Positions 25,803-34,942 of a DNA stretch of 64,000 bases are shown here, piece by piece. This DNA is from Flagellimonas sp947499585 (GTDB taxonomy: Bacteria > Bacteroidota > Bacteroidia > Flavobacteriales > Flavobacteriaceae). The first letter of the stretch is position 1. Each line of letters begins with the position of its first letter. The stretch spans positions 806,001 to 870,000 of the forward strand of contig NZ_CP138995.1 in the NCBI RefSeq assembly GCF_044596045.1, written 5' to 3'. Below the pieces are notes generated by a model, which did no database searches, had not been told where the DNA came from, and saw nothing but the letters and a program-made list of their open reading frames with translations. Both the position numbers and the translations under genes were made by a program.

Positions 25803-25838
25803 AAAAAGAGCCCCTTCAATTTTGAAGGGGCTCTTTTT
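25803..25838. terminator. Bidirectional terminator between the cupredoxin and tetR genes
   Basis: A 17-bp stem (25803-25819 with 25822-25838, core GAGCCCCTTCAA) with a 2-nt loop has A- and T-runs at its ends. It lies between two convergent genes and serves both strands. Confidence 0.93.
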
Positions 25839-26418
25839 ATTGTACTACTTCAGAATTAGCAAAAAGTAATGGTGCTATGCTTCTAGCCGTATAGATGGGC
25901 CAATCATTTTTGAACAAATGACTCTCGGTAATGGCGCTATCATATAAAAGGTAGATTCCTCCAGATATTTTTTCGGTCTCGGCCTTGGAGATATTGGTAA
26001 TATTGTCACCAACAACCTCTCCTAAGTACAATAACAGTTCTTTTTTTTGCTTCTGTATTACCCCTAAAATTTTTTTCTGTTTAGGTGAAAGTTCACCCAA
26101 CGTTTTAAGTCCCCAACAACCATGAAAATCTTCCTCTCTGTACATATCCCTTAAAAGGTCAAAGATGGCCAACAACTGATTTCTCCCTTTTTTCCTCTTG
26201 GAAACATAACTTTTTAAGGATTCCAAGAAACTATCGTGGCGCTGTTTTAGATAAGCCATACAAATGTCCTCCTTGGATTTAAAATGGCTGTACAGCGTAG
26301 CTTTTGCTATACCAGATTTAGAAATAATTTCATTGATTCCCGTTGAATTATATCCGTTGGTATAAAAGAGATTACTTGCTGAAGTGATTATTTTGTTGTG
26401 TATTGTGATTTCCCCCAT
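25837..26418 (-). CDS. TetR/AcrR-family transcriptional regulator
   Basis: A 193-residue repressor-type protein. The N-terminal helix-turn-helix is TGINEIISKSGIAKATLYSHFKSKEDI, given here in overview; the C-terminal half is the helical ligand domain with FHGCWGLKTLGEL, typical of a large subgroup. The ligand is unknown. An imperfect palindrome lies 20 bp upstream of the start and may be its own operator. No efflux or target gene lies on the divergent side except a small membrane protein at 26620. Confidence 0.9.
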   Translation of the reverse strand: MGEITIHNKIITSASNLFYTNGYNSTGINEIISKSGIAKATLYSHFKSKEDICMAYLKQRHDSFLESLKSYVSKRKKGRNQLLAIFDLLRDMYREEDFHGCWGLKTLGELSPKQKKILGVIQKQKKELLLYLGEVVGDNITNISKAETEKISGGIYLLYDSAITESHLFKNDWPIYTARSIAPLLFANSEVVQ

Positions 26419-26437
26419 GGTATAAATATAACAAAAG

Positions 26438-26452
26438 ACTGGTCTGTCTAGT
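26438..26452. promoter_or_regulatory. Possible TetR operator
   Basis: ACTGGTCTGTCTAGT is a 15-bp imperfect palindrome with ACT/AGT ends. It lies upstream of the tetR start, between a -7-like TATATTTA (26423-26430, minus strand) and the expected -33 region, where a repressor would block the promoter. This is inference from symmetry and position only. Confidence 0.35.
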
Positions 26453-26619
26453 TATTCTTATAAAAATTCAAATTTAAACACTTGTATCAGAGGGCGTTAA
26501 GATTTATGCTACGCTTATTTTAGTTCTATATATTGAGCTAGGAGTTTTAATTATAATTTAGCGTTTTATAGCATTGATTAAAGCATTTTCATGACTAGTT
26601 TAGCGGTCTAAATGATGCT

Positions 26620-27075
26620 GTGATATTAGACCTGTTAACTGCCATGCTTTGGAGTTTATCCCCTTTTGGTGAATCTAAATTGGGAATACCTTATGGGATT
26701 ATGAGAGGCTTAAATAGTTATGTAGTTCTTATTGCCTGTTTTCTCGCCAATCTTTTGGTTTTTCCTTTAATGATGTTCTTTCTTGAGAACATTAATCGTT
26801 ATTTGATAAAATGGCGTTTCTATAAAAAATCGGCAATCTATGTTGCCAAAAGGGCAAAGATCGGAACAGCAGGGAAAATTCAAAAATTCGGCTTTTTTGG
26901 TCTAGTGCTATTCGTTATGATTCCCTTGCCTGGTACAGGGGTGTATGCTGGTAGCATTGCATCGTATCTTCTTAAAATTGAAAAAAAGAAGGCATTTTTC
27001 GCCAACGCCCTTGGAATCTTCTTCTCTTCTATTATTATTTGGGCATTGACCATTTTTTCTGTAGAAGCAGTATAA
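26620..27075 (+). CDS. Small multidrug export-type membrane protein (COG2426)
   Basis: A 151-residue integral membrane protein with about four hydrophobic segments. It carries the family pattern SPFGESKLGIPYGI near the N-terminus and PLPGTGVYAGSIASYLL in the second half. The family is named small multidrug export protein, but transport function is poorly established. Translation starts at GTG (26620). The nearby ATGs at 26612 and 26615 are out of frame, and the next in-frame ATG would remove eight residues. It converges with dinB, 49 bp away. Confidence 0.78.
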   Translation: MILDLLTAMLWSLSPFGESKLGIPYGIMRGLNSYVVLIACFLANLLVFPLMMFFLENINRYLIKWRFYKKSAIYVAKRAKIGTAGKIQKFGFFGLVLFVMIPLPGTGVYAGSIASYLLKIEKKKAFFANALGIFFSSIIIWALTIFSVEAV

Positions 27076-27124
27076 TTTTAGTTTTTGGATAAACGTAACC
27101 GGTTTTGATTGATTTAGATTGTAA

Positions 27125-28225
27125 TCAAAAATCAAATTTGAGTTGAACTAAAACGGATTCTTTTTTTAGCTCTTCCTTTTTTTTCTCGGTGTTGAGGTTT
27201 GCCAACGAAATTCCCAATAAGCGAACAGAGTTTTCTAAGGTTGACTGATACAATAATTCTTTGGCGGTTTCTAGAATCAGCTCTTTTTTTGCAATATAAT
27301 AGGGCAACGTTTTGCTTCTGGTCTGGAGTGTAAAATCGCTGTATTTAATTTTTAACGTAATGGTCTTGCCTGCTATTTTAGATTTTTGAAGCCTTCTTTC
27401 CAATTCATTGGCAATATTCTCTAATTTTTCCAGCATAAAGACTTCACTACTAAGATTCTCAAAGAAGGTGCGTTCCGCACCTACAGATTTTGGAATTCGA
27501 TGGGGCTTTACTTCACTGTTATGAATTCCACGCACCACATAATAGTAGTATTTTCCACTTTTTCCAAAAGTGCTATCTAGAAATTCCAAGGATTTTTGCT
27601 TTAAATCGTTCCCTGTGAAAATCCCGAGCTTATACATTTTTTCCGCGGTCACTTTTCCCACCCCATAGAATTTCCGAATATCAAGGTCTTCCAAAAATCG
27701 GATGACTTCTTCAGGATTTACGGTTTTTTGCCCGTTTGGCTTATTATAGTCACTGGCTACTTTTGCAATAAACTTATTGATGGAAATTCCGGCAGAAGCT
27801 GTCAACCCTGTTTTGTCTAAAATCTTTTGTCGAATTTCTTTGGCGATAAGTGTTGCAGAAGGGTTGCCTTTTTTGTTTTCAGTTACATCTAGATAGGCTT
27901 CATCCAAGGAGAGTGGCTCTACCAAATCGGTATACTCGAAAAAGACACTTCTTACTTGTTGTGAAATCTCTTTGTAACGCTCAAAACGTGGTTTCACAAA
28001 AATTAAATCTGGACAGTTTTTTCTAGCAATATAACCAGCCATTGCACTACGCACACCAAATTTTCTGGCCTCATAGCTTGCCGCTGAAACTACACCGCGT
28101 TTGGAACCCCCGCCAACAGCAACAGGTTTTCCTTTAAGCTCGGGATTGTCATGTTGCTCCACAGATGCGTAAAAGGCATCCATATCCACATGAATGATTT
28201 TTCGTAAGGGAAAATCAAAGTCCAT
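27125..28225 (-). CDS. dinB: DNA polymerase IV (Y family)
   Basis: A 366-residue error-prone translesion polymerase. The catalytic carboxylates are in IIHVDMDAFYASVEQ and SLDEAYLDVT. The finger loop contains GVVSAASYEARKFGVRSAM, and the little-finger domain includes VGAERTF. The frame can be extended to a TTG at 28261, but that would overlap the divergent CYTH gene and precede the -7 box, so I use the ATG at 28225. The sequence TAAATTTG (28229-28236, minus strand) is a perfect -7 element only 3 bp before this ATG, so the mRNA may be leaderless. Confidence 0.94.
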   Translation of the reverse strand: MDFDFPLRKIIHVDMDAFYASVEQHDNPELKGKPVAVGGGSKRGVVSAASYEARKFGVRSAMAGYIARKNCPDLIFVKPRFERYKEISQQVRSVFFEYTDLVEPLSLDEAYLDVTENKKGNPSATLIAKEIRQKILDKTGLTASAGISINKFIAKVASDYNKPNGQKTVNPEEVIRFLEDLDIRKFYGVGKVTAEKMYKLGIFTGNDLKQKSLEFLDSTFGKSGKYYYYVVRGIHNSEVKPHRIPKSVGAERTFFENLSSEVFMLEKLENIANELERRLQKSKIAGKTITLKIKYSDFTLQTRSKTLPYYIAKKELILETAKELLYQSTLENSVRLLGISLANLNTEKKKEELKKESVLVQLKFDF

Positions 28226-28252
28226 ACTCAAATTTAGGGTATATTTATTTTG

Positions 28253-28726
28253 ATGGAGCAATTAGAAATAGAACGCAAGTTTTTAGTAAAGTCGAACGCT
28301 TATAAAAAGGATGCAAGTTCTCAAACTCGAATTGTTCAAGGGTTTTTGAATACGGACCCAGAAAGAACAGTTCGTGTTCGAATAAAAGGAAATAAGGGCT
28401 TTTTGACAGTTAAGGGAAGAAGTAATGACTCGGGAACAACCCGGTTTGAATGGGAAGCAGAAATAAGTATCAGTGAGGCTACCAATTTGATTGATTTATG
28501 CGAGCCGGTTATTTTAGAGAAAATACGGTTTGAAATTCCCGCTGGAAATCATGTTTTTGAAGTAGATGAATTCTTTGGGGAAAACAAAGGATTAGTCGTT
28601 GCCGAAATTGAACTTGAGCATGAAGATGAGGTTTTTTTAAAACCAGACTGGTTGGGAACAGAGGTTACGGGAGAAATTAAATATTATAATTCTCAACTAA
28701 GTAAAAAACCTTTTATTAAATGGTAA
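28253..28726 (+). CDS. CYTH-domain protein (triphosphate tunnel enzyme family)
   Basis: A 157-residue protein with the CYTH signature ExExK at the N-terminus (MEQLEIERKFLV) and the basic and acidic strand pairs of a triphosphate tunnel (VRVRIKG, FLTVKGR, FEWEAEI, VFEVDEFFG, VVAEIELEHEDE). Bacterial members of this size usually hydrolyse inorganic triphosphate; the activity here is not proven. The start is the ATG at 28253, not the TTG one codon earlier. It is divergent from dinB across 27 bp. Its TAA touches the stop of the convergent amidohydrolase gene. Confidence 0.9.
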   Translation: MEQLEIERKFLVKSNAYKKDASSQTRIVQGFLNTDPERTVRVRIKGNKGFLTVKGRSNDSGTTRFEWEAEISISEATNLIDLCEPVILEKIRFEIPAGNHVFEVDEFFGENKGLVVAEIELEHEDEVFLKPDWLGTEVTGEIKYYNSQLSKKPFIKW

Positions 28727-30022
28727 CTAGTCCAATTTCTTATCAAGCGCTAAAATAGTATGCAATAAAACATTGGCTCCATTCGCCATATCTTCAGCAG
28801 AGGTAAATTCTTTAGGCGAATGACTTATTCCATCTTTGCTTGGCACAAAAATCATTCCTGTTGGCGCTATGGTAGCTATATCTTGTGCATCATGTCCTGC
28901 TCCACTGGGCATATATTTGAAAGTATATCCAAGTTTTGAGGCAGCAATTTCTATTTCCTTTTGAATTTCAACAGCTGTCAATGCAGGTTTGGCAGTAGTA
29001 TCCAGGGGGAGGAATTCTATATTTACATTGGATGCGGCAGCTATTACTTCGCCTTTGGCTTTTATTGCTTGAAATACTTTTTCGATGACATCAGAAGATA
29101 GATCCCTAATTTCCAAACTAGTGATTACTTTTCCAGGGATAACATTGGGTGCACCAGGTTCTGCCTTAATACGGCCTACTGTACCTACTTGACTTCCATT
29201 AAAACTATTGGTAATTTCATTCACGGCAACTATGAATTTAGCAGCTGCCAACAGTGCATCTTGTCTTGCATTCATTGGTGTAGTACCTGCGTGGTTACCA
29301 AAACCGGTAAAAACTACATCCCACCATTTAAGCCCAACAATGCCTTCTACTATGCCAATATCTAGATTTTCTTTGTCAAGAATGCCACCCTGTTCAATAT
29401 GAAGTTCTAAAAAAGCAGCCATATCATCTTTTTTTCGAGCCACCTTGGCAATTTGTTTGGTGTCTCCGCCTAATCTCATAATGCCTTCTCCCATAGAAAA
29501 GCCAGTAGTATTTACCACTTCAAAAGCTTTTGTGCTTAGATGTCCAGACATTGCTCGGCTGCCCATAACGCCACCTTCTTCATTAGAGAAAATAATAATC
29601 TCTAGAGGGTGTTTGGTCATTATGTTGTTTTCATTTAGTGTTTCAATAACTTCTAAAGAGGCCATGGAACCAACACAGCCATCGTAATTGCCACCGTTGG
29701 GTACCCTATCAATATGTGAACCAAAAGAAATAACTTTTTTAGTTGCGTTTTGGCCTTTTCTATGACCAATAATATTACCGGCATAATCAACAGAAACTTG
29801 CAAACCTTGAGCTTTTAAGGTCAGTATGACCCAATTTCGAGCTTCAATATCAGCATCGCTAAAAGCAACTCTTTCTGTTTCTCCGTTTTCTTGCAGACCA
29901 AACTTTGCAAGTTCAAAGATTCGATTTTCAAGGCGATCTTGATTAATACTGAGCTTGGATTTCTGAGCTACTATAGTGCTTAATGAGAAGAAAATTAAAA
30001 GTGAAACGAGTCGAGTTAACAT
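28727..30022 (-). CDS. Secreted M20-family amidohydrolase (hydantoinase/carbamoylase type)
   Basis: A 431-residue zinc hydrolase with a signal peptide (MLTRLVSLLIFFSLSTIVAQ). Metal ligands are in FGSHIDRVPNGGNYDG, IFSNEEGG, LELHIEQG and a histidine near the C-terminus (SKDGISHSP). A dimerisation domain (GNHAGTTPMNARQDALL) follows the HIEQG motif. This is the pattern of N-carbamoyl-L-amino-acid hydrolases, allantoate amidohydrolases and ureidoglycolate enzymes. Export to the periplasm is unusual for those enzymes and suggests another substrate. Confidence 0.88.
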   Translation of the reverse strand: MLTRLVSLLIFFSLSTIVAQKSKLSINQDRLENRIFELAKFGLQENGETERVAFSDADIEARNWVILTLKAQGLQVSVDYAGNIIGHRKGQNATKKVISFGSHIDRVPNGGNYDGCVGSMASLEVIETLNENNIMTKHPLEIIIFSNEEGGVMGSRAMSGHLSTKAFEVVNTTGFSMGEGIMRLGGDTKQIAKVARKKDDMAAFLELHIEQGGILDKENLDIGIVEGIVGLKWWDVVFTGFGNHAGTTPMNARQDALLAAAKFIVAVNEITNSFNGSQVGTVGRIKAEPGAPNVIPGKVITSLEIRDLSSDVIEKVFQAIKAKGEVIAAASNVNIEFLPLDTTAKPALTAVEIQKEIEIAASKLGYTFKYMPSGAGHDAQDIATIAPTGMIFVPSKDGISHSPKEFTSAEDMANGANVLLHTILALDKKLD

Positions 30023-30108
30023 AATTTAATGCGTAATGGATGTTACAATTGACCTAAATATAGTTATAAAAAGACTCTTGTATTTACCCGCGTATAAAAT
30101 GGCAGCAC

Positions 30109-30588
30109 TTACTTTTTTTGCACTGGAATCCAAATTTCCTCTTCAGAATTGGAATCGTTGTTTTTGTAGTTCCTTCCCAAGACTTCAAAATGTGGCCTAT
30201 CGTCCAGTTGATATTCAGAATTATTAGGGAGCCATTCGGTAAAAATGTATTGAAATATAGATTTATCCGCGCTGGATCCTTTATAGAAAAACACTGCGTA
30301 TTCTCCGCTTGGGAGTGTAAAAGATTCCAGTCCATCTGGAACTGTATGGCAATTTAAAACTTCAACAGCGGCCCATTTTACAAATTGATTGGTAGGGTTA
30401 AAGTTTAAAAAATACGATGGACCATAAATTTGCATAGAGATGAAATCGGAGGAAACTCTATTTTCAATTTCTTGTGCTTTGGGTCTGAAACCCCTCCATA
30501 GTTCAAAAGTTGAATTATTGGCCAAGCTCATGGTAAAATGTGTGCCTACCAATTTCTTTTCCTCAAGAAGTACAATACGTGGCTGCAT
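30109..30588 (-). CDS. GyrI-like / AraC effector-binding domain protein
   Basis: A 159-residue single-domain protein of the GyrI-like small-molecule binding fold. It has the usual tandem beta-alpha-beta halves and ends in EEIWIPVQKK, a hallmark of the family. There is no DNA-binding domain, so it is a stand-alone ligand-binding or hydrolase-like protein of unknown substrate. It starts 8 bp after the pheS stop and is probably co-transcribed. Confidence 0.85.
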   Translation of the reverse strand: MQPRIVLLEEKKLVGTHFTMSLANNSTFELWRGFRPKAQEIENRVSSDFISMQIYGPSYFLNFNPTNQFVKWAAVEVLNCHTVPDGLESFTLPSGEYAVFFYKGSSADKSIFQYIFTEWLPNNSEYQLDDRPHFEVLGRNYKNNDSNSEEEIWIPVQKK

Positions 30589-30596
30589 GTGCTTAT

Positions 30597-31616
30597 TTAA
30601 AGGGCACTTTTGAACTGCTCTAAAAAGCGAATGTCGTTTTCACTTAATAAACGAATGTCAGAGATTTGATGAAGTAATAAAGCTATACGATCAATACCCA
30701 TTCCAAATGCAAACCCTGAGTAAACTTCCGGGTCAATTCCACAGTTCTGCAGTACGTTTGGATCTACCATTCCACAGCCCATAATTTCTAACCAGCCTGT
30801 ACCCTTGGTCATACGATAGTCCGTTTCGGTCTCAAGACCCCAATACACATCAACTTCAGCACTTGGTTCCGTAAACGGGAAGTAAGAAGGGCGTAAACGA
30901 ATCTTTGATTTTCCAAACATTTCGGATGTGAAGTATTGTAATGTCTGTTTCAAATCGGCAAATGAAACGTCTTTATCTACGTACAATCCTTCTACCTGGT
31001 GAAAGAAGCAATGTGAACGTGCCGAAATGGCCTCGTTACGGTATACTCTTCCTGGCGATATGGTACGAATTGGAGGTTTGTTATTTTCCATATAACGAAC
31101 CTGAACGGATGAAGTATGTGTGCGCAACAGCACATCTGGGTCAGTCTGTATAAAGAAAGTATCCTGCATGTCTCTAGCGGGATGATACTCTGGTAGGTTC
31201 AGTGCGGTAAAATTGTGCCAATCATCTTCAATCTCTGGCCCTTCGGAAACATTGAAACCAATTCTTGAAAAAATATCAATAATTTGATTTTTTACAATGG
31301 AAATAGGATGTCTTGCCCCAATTTCTATTGGTTCTCCCGGTCTGGTTAAATCACCGTATTTTCCTTTTATTTCTGCCGTATTTTCCAAAGCTGTTTTTAA
31401 AGAATCAACTTTTTGAGTGGCAGTATTTTTTAACTGATTGATAACCTGTCCAAATTCTTTCTTCTGTTCATTAGGTACATTTTTGAACTCAGCAAAGAAC
31501 GTATTCAAAAGCCCCTTTTTCCCCAAATACTTAATCCGGAAAGATTCTATTTCATCTTTTGAAGTTGAAGTGAACTGTTCTACTTCACTCAAATGTTCCT
31601 TAATGGTCTCAATCAT
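30597..31616 (-). CDS. pheS: Phenylalanine-tRNA ligase, alpha subunit
   Basis: A 339-residue class II aminoacyl-tRNA synthetase subunit. An N-terminal coiled coil binds tRNA (residues 1 to about 85). The motif 2 region is RNEAISARSHCFFHQVEG. Motif 3 is GFAFGMGIDRIALLLHQISDIRLL. The length is standard. pheT is not in the window, as is common in Bacteroidota where the two are separated. The first 8 bases overlap the end of the ceramidase-like gene. Confidence 0.97.
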   Translation of the reverse strand: MIETIKEHLSEVEQFTSTSKDEIESFRIKYLGKKGLLNTFFAEFKNVPNEQKKEFGQVINQLKNTATQKVDSLKTALENTAEIKGKYGDLTRPGEPIEIGARHPISIVKNQIIDIFSRIGFNVSEGPEIEDDWHNFTALNLPEYHPARDMQDTFFIQTDPDVLLRTHTSSVQVRYMENNKPPIRTISPGRVYRNEAISARSHCFFHQVEGLYVDKDVSFADLKQTLQYFTSEMFGKSKIRLRPSYFPFTEPSAEVDVYWGLETETDYRMTKGTGWLEIMGCGMVDPNVLQNCGIDPEVYSGFAFGMGIDRIALLLHQISDIRLLSENDIRFLEQFKSAL

Positions 31617-32319
31617 GGTCGATAGCGCTATTGGCCGACAAATTTAGCAAATTGTCTTTGAATATATAGGTAATAAGAAAATGAACCGCAACTCCACCCA
31701 AAAAGTGCCATAACCAATGAGTACCCATCGGGAAAATAGTCTGGGTTAAGTCGATACTTCTAAAGTATATGGCAATCGCAAAGATTAGAAAAGCAAAAAC
31801 TACCCAACGCATGTTTGTAAACTTAGTTTTAGAAAGATACCAAACAAGGGGAACCATAATTGTAAGGGCGGTTATAACATACCCAATGGAAATACGGATA
31901 ACTTCTTGCATTGGAAGTATTCGTAATACATACGATGTTCCAAAAAGGGCAGCTATAAACAAAACTCTCTGCCACCATTTAGAAACTATTTTAAAAATGA
32001 AATAAATGACCATTGCAAAGCAAAGCAACATTATGGGAACCCAGTCCAACAAGAGCCAAAATTCATGACTTCTAGTAGCGTGATAAATGGTACCGCCCAC
32101 ATAACTAATGGCAATGATTGGCAAAACCAATGTAAGAAATTGATGTTGTCTGGGATTTCTATAGACTTTCATGCCCCAATACCAGAGTATAATCAGGAAG
32201 ATAAGGTTGCTAAAAGCATTGTAAGGCTCTACAATTAATCTACCTGCAATTGTTTCTTTATATATTGGTCCAGAATCGTTTGGAAAATTTTGGAAGAATG
32301 TCAGAAACAATAGAAGCAT
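31609..32319 (-). CDS. Alkaline-ceramidase-like seven-helix membrane protein (CREST superfamily)
   Basis: A 236-residue integral membrane protein with about seven hydrophobic segments. The conserved polar residues match ceramidase-type hydrolases: EPYNAFSNLIF after the first helix, GGTIYHATRSHEFWLLLDW in the middle, and GTHWLWHFLGGVAVHF in the last helix. These His and Asp residues form a zinc site in the family. Sphingolipids occur in some Bacteroidota, but the substrate here is unproven. It ends 8 bp inside pheS, so translation is likely coupled. Confidence 0.8.
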   Translation of the reverse strand: MLLLFLTFFQNFPNDSGPIYKETIAGRLIVEPYNAFSNLIFLIILWYWGMKVYRNPRQHQFLTLVLPIIAISYVGGTIYHATRSHEFWLLLDWVPIMLLCFAMVIYFIFKIVSKWWQRVLFIAALFGTSYVLRILPMQEVIRISIGYVITALTIMVPLVWYLSKTKFTNMRWVVFAFLIFAIAIYFRSIDLTQTIFPMGTHWLWHFLGGVAVHFLITYIFKDNLLNLSANSAIDHD

Positions 32320-32337
32320 TAATTAATCAGTATGGAT

Positions 32338-34200
32338 TTAAGCTATAATTTTGTCCTTTACATTTAGCTCTACCCACTTCATACAACTTTTAAAATTTTC
32401 AAAAATATGCTCCTTCGGTATTAAATCGGGGATTATATCAATCCGCTCCATCATGTATCTGGGTTGATCTAGAATTTCTACCAGTAGTACATAAACATCC
32501 CTGTTTTTTAGATCTTGTAGTACATCTTCCATGGCGTAAAGACCGGTTTGGTCCATGTATTGCATTCTGCCCATTCTTATAATTACAGTAGAAGCAGTAT
32601 CTGGAATTTGATCTGCTAGCTGCTGAAATTCACTGGTCGAGCCAAAAAATAGAGGACCCTTAACGTGTTTGATAAAAACCTCATCTGCTAAATTTTTAGG
32701 AAAGTCTTTTTCATCAGCCCAAGCTTTTTCCTTGGACAATGGCTTTACATCTGATCGCTTTGCCGTTAAATCCCCCATTTTTTTCATGAACATCAAAGAG
32801 GCAAATACCAGCCCTATTCCTACTGCGTAAACCAAGTTCCAAATGGAAGAAAGAACCATTACAGCTAACATTATTATTACTTCCGAACTAAGTTTTAAGG
32901 GGCCTAGCCTAATATCTTTTGGAAGATATGGTATGGCTTTTAGACCTTTATAATCCATTACACCAATACCTACCGTGACCAAAATACCCGCTAAGACAGC
33001 TGCAGGAATTTGAGAAGCAACAGGCCCTAAGGCCAGAAGTATAATGAGTAAAAGGATACCTGCTACCATACCGGATAATCTTGTTTTCCCTCCAGAATTA
33101 ATATTGACTACAGTCCTAATTGTGGCTCCAGCTCCAGGAATACCCCCAAAAAGCGCTGCAACACTATTTCCTATTCCCTGTCCAACCAATTCTTTGTTTG
33201 GTTTATGCTTGGTTTGCGTCATATTATCCGCAACTACAGAGGTCAAAAGAGAATCTATGGCACCTAAAAGAGCCAAAGTCAATGCGGTAAAAACATATGG
33301 GGCAATAGAGTTAATCTTGAATTGTGTAAAAATTTCTAAGTTTGGAAGCGGCAAACCACTTGGAATTTCTTCAATTGGGCGATAGGGTAACCCAAACCCA
33401 AATGCTATTCCTGAAACTACAATTAATGCGACCAAGGTGCTTGGAACAGCAGTAGTTATACGTTTAAAGCCATAAATAATAAAAATAGTCGCCAACGCAA
33501 GGACTAACTCAAGCCAGTTAATACTTTTCAGTGCCCGTGGCAATACTTTAAAAGTGCCTATTACTCCAGAAGCATCTTTTGCTGCCAACGTTTTGGCTTC
33601 CTTTTGCATGTCCGCGGGAGTAATCTCTTCCGCTCTCTTAATGGTTTCTTCAAAATCCTCTAAAACCAAAATCCCTTCACCTGCTTCTTCTCTAAGAATA
33701 TTTTCCAATATTTCTTCTTCTGCATCAGCCATAAAACGACTTACATATTGGGTATCCTCTTTAGGATAATAACCAACGGCTGGAAGGATTTGAGTAACTA
33801 AAATTATAACTCCAATAGCTGTCATAAACCCGGAAACCACGGGATAGGGGATGTATTTTATATATTTTCCCAAGCCCATAAGTCCAAGTCCAATCTGCAT
33901 GATACCAGCCAAAAGGAATATGGTCAATATTGCAGGAAGCGCTTTTCCAATATCACCGTCATTAATGGCAACAATACCACCAATAACAACCATACTCACT
34001 GCAGTCATAGGTGCGGTGGGGCCAGAAATTTGAGTATTTGTACCTCCAAAAAGAGCAGCAAAAAAACTAATAAAAATAGCACCATATAACCCGGCGCTGG
34101 GGCCTAGGCCAGAACTTACACCAAATGCAAGAGCCAATGGTAAGGCTACGATGCCAGCTGTTATACCACCAAATAAATCTCCTTTAAAATGCTTGAACAT
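32338..34200 (-). CDS. SulP-family anion transporter with STAS domain
   Basis: A 620-residue inner-membrane transporter. The N-terminal transport core starts FKGDLFGGITAGIVALPLALAFGVSSGLGP and includes the anion-site region GGTNTQISGPTAPMTAV. A charged, acidic insertion of about 85 residues (roughly 145-230, with EEEILENILREEAGEG) interrupts the membrane domain. The C-terminal STAS domain is FIKHVKGPLFFGSTSEF...VIIRMGRMQYMDQTGLYAMEDV. Neighbouring carbonic anhydrase and a second SulP make bicarbonate the likely substrate; sulfate is the alternative. Confidence 0.9.
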   Translation of the reverse strand: MFKHFKGDLFGGITAGIVALPLALAFGVSSGLGPSAGLYGAIFISFFAALFGGTNTQISGPTAPMTAVSMVVIGGIVAINDGDIGKALPAILTIFLLAGIMQIGLGLMGLGKYIKYIPYPVVSGFMTAIGVIILVTQILPAVGYYPKEDTQYVSRFMADAEEEILENILREEAGEGILVLEDFEETIKRAEEITPADMQKEAKTLAAKDASGVIGTFKVLPRALKSINWLELVLALATIFIIYGFKRITTAVPSTLVALIVVSGIAFGFGLPYRPIEEIPSGLPLPNLEIFTQFKINSIAPYVFTALTLALLGAIDSLLTSVVADNMTQTKHKPNKELVGQGIGNSVAALFGGIPGAGATIRTVVNINSGGKTRLSGMVAGILLLIILLALGPVASQIPAAVLAGILVTVGIGVMDYKGLKAIPYLPKDIRLGPLKLSSEVIIMLAVMVLSSIWNLVYAVGIGLVFASLMFMKKMGDLTAKRSDVKPLSKEKAWADEKDFPKNLADEVFIKHVKGPLFFGSTSEFQQLADQIPDTASTVIIRMGRMQYMDQTGLYAMEDVLQDLKNRDVYVLLVEILDQPRYMMERIDIIPDLIPKEHIFENFKSCMKWVELNVKDKIIA

Positions 34201-34253
34201 GGTCGCTATTTAGGTTATATAGTATTGCTGTCAAGATACTACTTTTGGGATAG

Positions 34254-34292
34254 TAAAAAAGGCCAATGAAATGTTAAACACTGACCTTTTTA
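34254..34292 (-). terminator. Terminator after the carbonic anhydrase gene
   Basis: On the minus strand GGTCAGTG (34286-34279) pairs with CATTGGCC (34268-34261), including two G-U pairs, followed by TTTTTTAC. The plus strand would have mismatches there, so the hairpin is specific to the minus strand. It separates carbonic anhydrase from the downstream SulP gene. Confidence 0.65.
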
Positions 34293-34315
34293 GTATTAAA
34301 TTTTATGAACTAAAT

Positions 34316-34942
34316 CTACATGTAGTGAACTTTTCCGTTTGAAATATCATACATACCACCAACGATAAGGATTTCCCCGTTATCTTCCATTTCTTTTAAG
34401 ACCGGACTTTGTTTCCTTATATTATCAATGGTCATTTTTACATTTTTTTCAGCCACAGAGTTTACAAAATCAAGATTTTTGGAAGTACGTTGACTTGCAT
34501 CTGATGGCTCTGAAACAGCATTCACCGCGGGCCTTATTTTGCTAAGGAGCTCTGTGAGATTTCCCATTTTGGCATCATCGCATGCACCTTTTACGGCTCC
34601 ACAACTTGTATGGCCCAAAACCACAATTATTTTTGTGCCCGCTAACTTACATGCAAACTCCATACTGCCCAAAATATCGGCGTTGACAATATTACCGGCA
34701 ACCCTTGCACTAAAAATATCTCCAACACCTTGGTCAAAAACAAGTTCTGCGGAAACGCGTGAGTCTATACAACTAAGAATAGTTGCAAAAGGGTATTGAC
34801 CGGTTGTGGTTTCTGTTACTTGTGCCAATAAATTTCTATCTGTCTGATTTTGCTCTACAAAACGCTTGTTCCCTTCCTTAAGAAGTTCCAATGCTGTGTT
34901 AGGGTTTAATGCGGCCTGTGTTTCTTTAGTCTGTGTGATCAT
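34316..34942 (-). CDS. Beta-carbonic anhydrase
   Basis: A 208-residue zinc enzyme for interconversion of carbon dioxide and bicarbonate. Zinc ligands are C58, H111 and C114 (LSCIDSRVSAE and LGHTSCGAVKGAC), with the D60-R62 dyad intact. There is no signal peptide. The first 17 bases overlap the end of the upstream SulP gene, so the two are translated together. This fits a bicarbonate import and conversion unit. Confidence 0.96.
   Translation of the reverse strand: MITQTKETQAALNPNTALELLKEGNKRFVEQNQTDRNLLAQVTETTTGQYPFATILSCIDSRVSAELVFDQGVGDIFSARVAGNIVNADILGSMEFACKLAGTKIIVVLGHTSCGAVKGACDDAKMGNLTELLSKIRPAVNAVSEPSDASQRTSKNLDFVNSVAEKNVKMTIDNIRKQSPVLKEMEDNGEILIVGGMYDISNGKVHYM

Noticed and set aside
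30036..30357. Plus-strand frames opposite the GyrI-like gene
   Set aside because: The minus-strand frame has clear family features and operon spacing; the others have none.
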